Shown here one piece after another: positions 1-5,441 of a stretch of 12,340 nt of DNA; the first letter of the stretch is position 1, and every line of letters begins with the position of its first letter. The notes under the pieces are model-generated. The model was given only the letters and a program-made list of their open reading frames with translations, was not told the DNA's origin and did not search any database. The stretch covers positions 1-12,340 of the forward strand of contig CALEEU010000336.1 of NCBI GenBank assembly GCA_937875975.1, written 5' to 3'. The position numbers and the translations under genes were made by a program. Origin of the DNA: an uncultured Opitutia bacterium. Its GTDB lineage: Bacteria; Verrucomicrobiota; Verrucomicrobiia; Opitutales; UBA953.

Positions 1-1008
1 GCGCTCCTGAAGGCACGCACCGCGCTCAACGCCGGCGCCGCGAAAGGGCTCGACGAACTCGTCGAGCTACGCCGGCAATTCGGCAAAGTCCCCGCCGCGG
101 CGGCGTCCTACCTCGTCGAAGGCCGCCATCTGGCCTCCGTCGGTCGTAACGCCGAAGCCCAAGCGCGCTTCGAATCCCTCGCCAAGGAATTTGCCGGCCA
201 GGCCGCCCTCGCCGAATTCGCGGCGCTCGGCCTTTACGAAGCCGCTGAACAGGCCGCGCTCCAGGCGCCGACCGATGGCGAAAACAAGCTGAAGGATGCC
301 GTCGAACTCCTGGAACGTTTCACCGAGACCTACCCCCAGAACCCCCTGATCTTCCGGGTATCGCTTCGGCGCGCCGAGATTCTCCGCTCGCTTGGCCAGT
401 TCGACAAATCCCTGCTCGTGCTCGAAGGCCTGATCCGCGACAAGCCGCTCGATCCTTCCCGCCCCCAGGCTGAGATGGCGCGCGCCGACTCACTCTTCGG
501 GCTGGCCCAATTACGCCGCGACCGCAACGGCCAGCTCGACCGTCAACGCGTCTCGCGCGCGGCCGCCGCCTACGAACGTATCGCCGAGGCATGGTCCAAG
601 GACTCCGACGACGTGCAGATCGAAGCCTGGTACAAGTGGGCGCTCACGCTGGTCGAGCGCTCTCGTACCGAGACCGGGCTCGAAGCCACGGCAACGCGAG
701 GCGAAGCCCGCAAGGTCCTCGTCCGCACCCTAGGCGCGCTCCGTGAAGCGACCGCCCGGGTCGCCGCAGACACCGCAGGCAAGCTCTCCTCCGAAGGTCG
801 CCTGTGGCTTTCGCGCTCGGTACTCCTGATGGCCGAGACCTGCGAGCTGGATGGCGACCGTGCCGAAGCCATCGCCGCCTACGGCATCATCGTGAACGTC
901 AACCAGGGACAACCCGCCGCGCAGTCGCGCCTCCCGGGACAGTCCACCGCCGAAAGCAAACTTGCGACCCTCCGCAATTCGTCGTCCAGTCCTTCTAAGC
1001 CCCAATGA
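1..1008 (+). CDS. TPR-like helical repeat protein, 5' end outside window
   Basis: The reading frame is open from the first base, so the true start lies upstream; 335 residues are visible. The protein is Ala/Glu/Leu/Arg-rich and almost entirely helical in composition, with TPR-like helix pairs. The clearest run is about residues 99-150, where DAVELLERF, a Tyr-Pro-x-Asn-Pro turn, then RRAEILRSLGQFDKSLLVLE follow each other, with further pairs up to about residue 290. It ends in a Ser-rich tail (SSSSPSKPQ). TPR proteins are protein-protein scaffolds, and in Tol/Exb-type loci such proteins often sit in the periplasm. Whether this one has a signal peptide cannot be seen because the N-terminus is missing. 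Its stop overlaps the next start (ATGA at 1005-1008), so it is probably translationally coupled to the ExbB-like gene. The TPR call is fairly secure; the partner and role are inferred only from the neighbours. Confidence 0.8.
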   Translation, partial: ALLKARTALNAGAAKGLDELVELRRQFGKVPAAAASYLVEGRHLASVGRNAEAQARFESLAKEFAGQAALAEFAALGLYEAAEQAALQAPTDGENKLKDAVELLERFTETYPQNPLIFRVSLRRAEILRSLGQFDKSLLVLEGLIRDKPLDPSRPQAEMARADSLFGLAQLRRDRNGQLDRQRVSRAAAAYERIAEAWSKDSDDVQIEAWYKWALTLVERSRTETGLEATATRGEARKVLVRTLGALREATARVAADTAGKLSSEGRLWLSRSVLLMAETCELDGDRAEAIAAYGIIVNVNQGQPAAQSRLPGQSTAESKLATLRNSSSSPSKPQ

Positions 1009-1646
1009 GCAGCCGCTTCTCCTTCCCTTTCGACGCCGGCCCCTTCGTCTGGCTGCTCCTGCTCCTCGCCTTCCTTGCCCTCGTCTTCGTCGTCGAGCGT
1101 GCGATGTTCCTCCACCGCGGCCTGGTGCTTTCCTCCGACTTCATCGAAGGCGTCCGCAATAACCTGCGCGCCGGCCGGCCACTCGAAGCTCTGGCCGCCT
1201 GCGAAGAATCCCCTGGTCCGGTGCCGCGCGTGGTGAAAGCCGCCCTGCTCCGCTCCGCCAGCGGCGAAGAAGCCATGCGCGCCGCCGCCACCGAAGCCGC
1301 CTTGCTCGAGTTACCCGTCCTCGAACGTCGCCTCGGCTCCATCGCCTCCATCGGCCGCGTCGCCCCGCTGCTTGGTCTGGCCGGCGCCATCTTCTCGGGG
1401 TTCAACCTTGCTTCCGCCCTGCGCGACGGAAGCGTCTACGCCTCGGCCGCCGGCCTCCTGACTGAAGTACAGGCAGCCCTAGCCACCGCAGGCTTCGCCA
1501 TGATCATCGCCGCCGCTTGCGCGATGGCCCACCACTTCCTCGTCGGCCGCGTCCGCTCAATCGTCACGGAGATGGAAATCGCGGCCCATTCCATCATCAC
1601 CTTCGTGCGCCACGAGCTGCCCGAGGAGAAACCTCGCCATAGCTGA
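1005..1646 (+). CDS. ExbB/TolQ/MotA-family inner-membrane protein
   Basis: This 213-residue protein has the ExbB/TolQ layout: one N-terminal membrane helix (about 13-31, ending in the common Glu-Arg), a cytoplasmic helical stretch (about 40-110), then two membrane helices (about 113-136 and 158-180). Family motifs are recognisable: IASIGRVAPLLGLAGAIF in helix 2 and EVQAALATAGFAMIIAA in helix 3. ExbB/TolQ pentamers surround ExbD/TolR and use the proton gradient to drive an outer-membrane or envelope partner. The helix-3 Thr of the LxAT motif (T161) is kept. The helix-2 Thr found in E. coli ExbB (in its FGTVWG stretch) aligns with Ala128 here. The start at 1005 overlaps the stop of the TPR gene, and the ExbD-like gene starts one base after this stop. 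The family is clear. Assignment to ExbB rather than TolQ, and whether it conducts protons, is uncertain. Confidence 0.88.
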   Translation: MSSRFSFPFDAGPFVWLLLLLAFLALVFVVERAMFLHRGLVLSSDFIEGVRNNLRAGRPLEALAACEESPGPVPRVVKAALLRSASGEEAMRAAATEAALLELPVLERRLGSIASIGRVAPLLGLAGAIFSGFNLASALRDGSVYASAAGLLTEVQAALATAGFAMIIAAACAMAHHFLVGRVRSIVTEMEIAAHSIITFVRHELPEEKPRHS

Positions 1647-1647
1647 G

Positions 1648-2109
1648 ATGCGGACGCCCTTGGGAGTCCTGGAAAAAGTCCGTCCCGCCGAACAGGGCCT
1701 GGATTTCATCCCGTTGGCCCTTGCCCTGGTCTGCGCGGCGCTCACCTACGTCCTTTCCGCCGAATTCGTCTTCGCACCCGGCATGTATGTGGGCTTCGAC
1801 GAGCGCGCAGGCGCGGTCTCGCCCACCATGAAGACTCCCAAGCTGGCTTCGGGCGACATGGCCCGGACATCCCTGACGGTGACCCTCGTCTCTGCCCGCG
1901 GTGCCGGCGTGTTCGTGGTCGCCGGACGCGTGGTCGACCGCGAAGGCCTCGAACTTGAGCTAAGCACCGTCGCCGCCAAGGGCGGCTCCGCTCGTCCGGT
2001 CCTGATCAAGGCGGATGCTTCGTTGACCATGCAGAGCTTCCTCGAAGTCTGCGAACTCGCCCGTAAAGCGGGCTTCCCCGGCGTCCTGGTCGCGGCCGAC
2101 GAACGTTGA
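1648..2109 (+). CDS. ExbD/TolR-like protein, divergent membrane helix
   Basis: This 153-residue protein has the ExbD/TolR plan: a short cytoplasmic N-terminus, one membrane helix (about 20-42), and a periplasmic domain. That domain ends in the family's typical pattern: VLIKADASLTMQSFLEVCELARKAG at 117-141, then a short strand (GVLVAAD). The gene lies one base after the ExbB-like gene, as expected for a two-subunit complex. The helix begins LDFIPLALAL, which matches the start of ExbD helices (Pro, hydrophobic, hydrophobic, Asp). The position of the essential proton-carrying Asp is Leu25 here, and the helix contains no Asp or Glu between residues 20 and 38; D19 and E39 lie at its edges. The ancestry is fairly clear from the C-terminal motif and the neighbour, but ordinary proton-driven function is doubtful. 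A structural role is possible. Confidence 0.75.
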   Translation: MRTPLGVLEKVRPAEQGLDFIPLALALVCAALTYVLSAEFVFAPGMYVGFDERAGAVSPTMKTPKLASGDMARTSLTVTLVSARGAGVFVVAGRVVDREGLELELSTVAAKGGSARPVLIKADASLTMQSFLEVCELARKAGFPGVLVAADER

Positions 2110-2154
2110 TTCGCGATTGCCACGGGCAAGTCGGGTAGAACATCCTCCGGCCAA

Positions 2155-2916
2155 GTGTCCTCCCCCGCGCCCATCGTCTCCACCAATCCCGTGCCGCCGC
2201 GTCACATCGGCATCATCATGGACGGCAACGGACGCTGGGCCGCCGCCAAGGGCCTCCCCCGGCTCGAAGGACATCGCCGCGGTGCCGAACGACTGATTGA
2301 GATCATCGACGCCTGCATCGACGGCGGTATCGGCACGCTCACGGTCTTCGCCTTCTCGGCCGAGAACTGGAAGCGCCCGCTCGAGGAAGTCAGCGGTCTC
2401 TTCAAGCTCGGCGAGTGGATCCTCCGCGCTCACCTCGCCCGCCTCGAGAAACGTAACGTGCGGCTCCGAGTCATCGGCGACATCAGCGCCCTTCCTGAAT
2501 TCGTCCGCGTCCCGCTCGAGGACGTCATCAAGTCCACCAAGGACAACACGGCCTTCACCTTAGTGGTCGCGCTCAACTACGGCGCCCGCCAAGAAATCGT
2601 CGCCGCCGCTCAATCACTCGCCGCTGATATCGCGGCGGGTAAACTCTCTCCTGCGGAAGTAGATTGGTCGGCGGTCGAGACGCGCCTGCAGACCGCTGGC
2701 ATGCCTGACCCTGATCTCATCATTCGCACGTCGGGCGAATTCCGCCTCAGTAATTTCCTGTTACTTCAATCGGCCTACGCCGAGATCGTTTTCGCCTCGG
2801 TCTTCTGGCCCGACTTCGACAAAGCGCAGCTCCAGCTCGCGCTCGCCGAATACGCCAAGCGCGAACGCCGCTTCGGCCAGACTCGCGAGCAGATCCAGAC
2901 CCCCGCCCAAGCATGA
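2155..2916 (+). CDS. uppS: Isoprenyl transferase (undecaprenyl-diphosphate synthase)
   Basis: This is a cis-prenyltransferase that adds isopentenyl diphosphate units to farnesyl diphosphate, making the C55 lipid carrier for peptidoglycan and other wall polymers; it acts at the cytoplasmic face of the membrane. The 253-residue length is normal. The HIGIIMDGNGRWA motif holds the catalytic Mg-binding Asp (D23). Further motifs are GHRRGAE (39-45), FAFSAENWKRP (66-75), and the C-terminal RTSGE (191-195), RLSNF (197-201) and the Glu of AYAE (E210), which bind the diphosphates and metal. The GTG at 2155 is the start; the next in-frame ATG is M22 inside the active-site motif, so it cannot be used. 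The gene follows the ExbD-like gene by 45 bases, in the same frame but after a TGA stop, and overlaps cdsA by ATGA. No Shine-Dalgarno sequence precedes it. Confidence 0.96.
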   Translation: MSSPAPIVSTNPVPPRHIGIIMDGNGRWAAAKGLPRLEGHRRGAERLIEIIDACIDGGIGTLTVFAFSAENWKRPLEEVSGLFKLGEWILRAHLARLEKRNVRLRVIGDISALPEFVRVPLEDVIKSTKDNTAFTLVVALNYGARQEIVAAAQSLAADIAAGKLSPAEVDWSAVETRLQTAGMPDPDLIIRTSGEFRLSNFLLLQSAYAEIVFASVFWPDFDKAQLQLALAEYAKRERRFGQTREQIQTPAQA

Positions 2917-3797
2917 AAGACCGCGCCTTCAGTACCATCGGCCTCTGGGTCGTCGTCGGCCTCGTCATCTGGGTCGGCGGTTTCTTTTCCGTCGCCGAAC
3001 AAGCCTCCTTCGGCCTGCTCGCGCTCATCATCTGCGCCGCGCAGCATGAGTTCTACCAGTTGGTCCGCACCATCCCCGGAGTCGGCCGCCCCCACTTTTC
3101 TGGCATCGTCGCCGGTTTCGCCCTGCACTTTGGCCTATTCTTCCTTGCGGCCGAAGAAGCCCGCTCAAACTACCTGCTCACCGGTGGCGCGCTGCTCGTC
3201 GGCCTGCACCTCCTCTCCCTCCTGCGCCATCCTGGCGAGGTCCCGATGCTCCTTCGCCGCTTCCCGACGCTATACGGCTTCGCTTACCTGCCCTTCATGC
3301 TGGCCTCGCTGATCGCCATCGCACGCATGAAGGATGGCCATCTGCTCGCCGCGCAGTCCGTCGGGCTCTATTACGTCGTCTGGGTCTTCGTCGCCACGAA
3401 GTTCACCGACGTCGGCGGGCTGCTCATCGGCGTGCCGTTCGGTAAGCATAAGATCGCCCCGACCATCAGCCCAGCCAAGAGCTGGGAAGGCTGCATCGGC
3501 GGACTCGCCGCTTCCGCGGGAGCTTCCGCGCTTTTCGCTTGGCTGCTCCGCGACGGATTTGGCATCAGCTTCATGGTCCCTTGGAAGGCCGCGATATTGG
3601 CACTGCCGATCGCGGTGCTCAGCATCCCGTCCGACTTGATCGAGTCGGTCTTCAAGCGGCTCGCCGGTGCCAAGGATTCCGGCGCGACGATCCCCGGCAT
3701 CGGCGGCGCGCTCGACCTCATCGACAGCATGGTGCTCACCTCGCCCGTCGCCCTGATCTTGCTGTCCTACTTCCTCGATTGGGCCAAGCGCGGCTGA
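2913..3797 (+). CDS. cdsA: Phosphatidate cytidylyltransferase (CDP-diacylglycerol synthase)
   Basis: This integral membrane enzyme converts phosphatidic acid and CTP to CDP-diacylglycerol, the precursor of all common phospholipids. The 294 residues contain about seven to eight hydrophobic segments. Family motifs are present: FTDVGG (D166), FGKHKIAP and ISPAKSWEG (176-193), and the C-terminal signature from S245 to D271. That signature keeps FKR (247-249), KD (254-255), G257, PG (261-262), GG (264-265), D268 and D271. It has Ile263 where His or Pro is usual, Ala266, and Leu269 where Arg is usual. I recall similar relaxed forms in PVC bacteria, so this is probably lineage variation. The start overlaps the uppS stop (ATGA), and the stop shares one base with the miaA start. 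The uppS-cdsA pairing is common across bacteria and supports the call. Confidence 0.95.
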   Translation: MKDRAFSTIGLWVVVGLVIWVGGFFSVAEQASFGLLALIICAAQHEFYQLVRTIPGVGRPHFSGIVAGFALHFGLFFLAAEEARSNYLLTGGALLVGLHLLSLLRHPGEVPMLLRRFPTLYGFAYLPFMLASLIAIARMKDGHLLAAQSVGLYYVVWVFVATKFTDVGGLLIGVPFGKHKIAPTISPAKSWEGCIGGLAASAGASALFAWLLRDGFGISFMVPWKAAILALPIAVLSIPSDLIESVFKRLAGAKDSGATIPGIGGALDLIDSMVLTSPVALILLSYFLDWAKRG

Positions 3798-4687
3798 TGA
3801 CCGCGCCCGCGCCAGCGATTCACGTGCTGACGGGGCCGACCGCCGTCGGCAAGACGGAGACCGCGCTACGCTGGGCCGAAAAGAATGACGCAGAGATAAT
3901 TTCCTGCGATTCCGTCTGCGTCTATCGTGGGATGGATATCGGTTCGGCCAAGCCGACGCCGGAAGAACAGCGCCGCGTCCGCCATCACGGCCTCGATCTG
4001 GTCGACCCGAGCGAGCGCTACTCCGTTTCGCAATACGTCGAGATGGCGCGGACGGCGATCGCCGCCGCACACGGCCGCGGCAAGCGCGTCCTCGTCACCG
4101 GCGGCAGCGGCTTCTACCTGGCCGCCTTCTTTGGACCGGTCACCGATGAGCTCGAGATCCCCCGGGCCATCACCGACGAAGTCAGGACCCTTCAACGCCA
4201 AGGGCTAGCCTCTCTTTTGCTCCGCCTTCGCGAAATCGAGGGACAGGAGCTCCCCGGCTGGCTCGATATCCAAAACCCGATCCGCATCGCCAAGGCCCTC
4301 GAACGCCGCCTGGCCTCCGGCCGGACCCTGGACTCCCTGCGTGATGAGTTCCTGACGCGCCGCGGACCATTCGCTGATCACCCAGTCGCCTGCGAACTGC
4401 TCGAACGTCCCGACGAAGAGCTAAAGGCCAGGATTGCCGCCCGCACGGCCACCATGCTGCACGATGGCATCATCGAGGAGTCCGAACGGCTCTTGGCGCT
4501 GAATCTGGACCCCGAGCTGACATCGTCCCGTGCGGTGGGTTATCGGGCCGTCATGGACTGGCTGGAGGGCGGGAAACGTGTAGCGGTGAGCGGCTTGGCT
4601 GAACGCATCAACCTCGACACCTGGGCCTTGGTCAGGAAACAACGTAAGTGGTTCCGCAGGTTAGGGTTAGCCAAAGAAGCCGATTAA
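3797..4687 (+). CDS. miaA: tRNA dimethylallyltransferase MiaA
   Basis: MiaA transfers the dimethylallyl group from DMAPP to N6 of A37 in tRNAs that read codons starting with U. The 296 residues show the P-loop GPTAVGKT (13-20), the SCDSVCVYRGMDIGSAKP motif (36-53) with the catalytic Asp (D38), the HHGLDLVDP stretch (63-71), GGSGFYL (102-108, Ser where many homologues have Thr), the AVGYRAV motif (246-252) and the terminal RKQRKWFRRL (280-289). The frame stays open upstream to 3539, but that extension is antisense-like and lacks family similarity. The ATG at 3797 puts the P-loop near the N-terminus as usual, and it overlaps the cdsA stop by one base (TGATG). It is the last gene of the left operon. 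UppS and MiaA use related C5 isoprenoid substrates, which may explain the linkage. Confidence 0.95.
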   Translation: MTAPAPAIHVLTGPTAVGKTETALRWAEKNDAEIISCDSVCVYRGMDIGSAKPTPEEQRRVRHHGLDLVDPSERYSVSQYVEMARTAIAAAHGRGKRVLVTGGSGFYLAAFFGPVTDELEIPRAITDEVRTLQRQGLASLLLRLREIEGQELPGWLDIQNPIRIAKALERRLASGRTLDSLRDEFLTRRGPFADHPVACELLERPDEELKARIAARTATMLHDGIIEESERLLALNLDPELTSSRAVGYRAVMDWLEGGKRVAVSGLAERINLDTWALVRKQRKWFRRLGLAKEAD

Positions 4688-4714
4688 TCGCTTTTTAGCC
4701 CGTTATTCGGCTAA
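4674..4714 (+). terminator. Weak candidate terminator after miaA
   Basis: Two modest hairpins lie across and just after the miaA stop. The first is an interrupted stem around the TTAA loop at 4684-4687, followed by TTTTT at 4692-4696. The second pairs TTAGCC (4695-4700) with GGCTAA (4709-4714) and has no U-tract after it. Either could end the left operon, but neither resembles the two strong terminators further along. The remaining bases up to the peroxiredoxin start (4715-4827) are AT-richer than the genes and should hold its promoter, but I see no convincing -35/-10 pair. Confidence 0.3.
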
Positions 4715-4827
4715 ACACCTTCACCCTGTGTTAAAAAAGGGTCATTTATGGCATTTTGCCGCCTCCATCCTTGCAAGCCCCTATTTTTTGACCAATTTCA
4801 GCGTCGCACCCCCTACCCACCCAAACC

Positions 4828-5328
4828 ATGCCCCTCAAACTTGGCCAGCCTCTCCCTGAAATCACCCTCAAGCAAGGCATACTTGGTGCCGATGGAAAAG
4901 TCGGCCTGGTCGATGTCAGCCTCCGCCGTAATGTCGGCAAGGGTAAGACCGTCATCCTCTTCGTCCCCCTCGCCTTCACGGGCGTCTGCACCGACGAACT
5001 CTGCAAGGTGACCGGCCTCCTCGACGAGTACAAGAAGCTCGGCGCCGACGTGATCGCCATCTCGGTCGACTCTCCCTTCGCCCAGGAAGCCTGGGCCAAG
5101 CAGGCCGGCATCAACCTCACCCTCGTCTCGGACTTCAACCGCGTCGCCCTCAAGGCCTTCAAGGTCAAGGATACCCGCGTGATTCCTGAGAAGACTGGCC
5201 TCCTCAACGTGGCCAAGCGCTCCGTCTTCGTGGCCGATAAGGCTGGTAACGTGATCCACTCCGAAGTGAAGCGCGACCCGGCCTCCATGCCGAACTTCGC
5301 CAAGATCAAGAAGGCCGTCGAAGCCTAA
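4828..5328 (+). CDS. Peroxiredoxin (BCP/AhpE type)
   Basis: This thiol peroxidase reduces hydrogen peroxide and organic peroxides in the cytoplasm. The 166-residue length fits the AhpC/TSA superfamily. The active-site motif P-x-x-x-T-x-x-C is PLAFTGVC (47-54), with C54 as the peroxidatic cysteine. A second cysteine at 59 gives a C-x4-C spacing like that of BCP enzymes with a resolving cysteine in the same helix, so a 2-Cys intramolecular mechanism is likely. R131 in AKRSVFV is the usual second active-site Arg. AISVDSPF (77-84) and VSDFN (100-104) are further family stretches. There is no signal peptide. The gene has 140 bases in front and a strong terminator behind, so it is probably a single-gene unit. 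The ATG is preceded by a C/A-rich leader (ACCCAAACC) with no Shine-Dalgarno motif. Thiol peroxidase Tpx is excluded because its active-site context differs. Confidence 0.93.
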   Translation: MPLKLGQPLPEITLKQGILGADGKVGLVDVSLRRNVGKGKTVILFVPLAFTGVCTDELCKVTGLLDEYKKLGADVIAISVDSPFAQEAWAKQAGINLTLVSDFNRVALKAFKVKDTRVIPEKTGLLNVAKRSVFVADKAGNVIHSEVKRDPASMPNFAKIKKAVEA

Positions 5329-5347
5329 TCGTCAGCTAGGCTTATTT

Positions 5348-5387
5348 GAAGGCGGTCGGGCTTGCCCCGACCGCCTTCTTTGCTTTT
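5348..5387 (+). terminator. Strong intrinsic terminator after peroxiredoxin gene
   Basis: A perfect 13-bp stem, GAAGGCGGTCGGG (5348-5360) with CCCGACCGCCTTC (5366-5378), closes a 5-base loop and is followed by TTTGCTTTT. It begins 20 bases after the peroxiredoxin stop. There is no T-run in the opposite orientation, so it acts on the + strand. It separates the peroxiredoxin unit from acnA. Confidence 0.93.
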
Positions 5388-5441
5388 GGCTACCTGCCTG
5401 CCCATCCGCGGCGGCGAACCCTTTACATCACACACCATACC

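Noticed and set aside
2117..2129. Hairpin TTGCC-ACG-GGCAA between the ExbD-like gene and uppS
   Set aside because: The stem is only 5 bp with a triloop and has no U-tract, so it is too weak to call a terminator or regulator.
3539..3796. An 86-codon upstream extension of miaA
   Set aside because: It overlaps the conserved end of cdsA in another frame. The extension is Arg/Pro-rich and unlike MiaA, whose P-loop should lie near the N-terminus.
3270..4070. A 266-codon minus-strand frame across the cdsA-miaA junction
   Set aside because: It is antisense to two well-recognised genes, is Arg/Ser/Gly/Asp-rich and has no motif.
5346..5441. A 32-codon N-terminal extension of acnA from a TTG
   Set aside because: It starts inside the peroxiredoxin terminator and has no family similarity; the ATG at 5442 gives a normal AcnA N-terminus.
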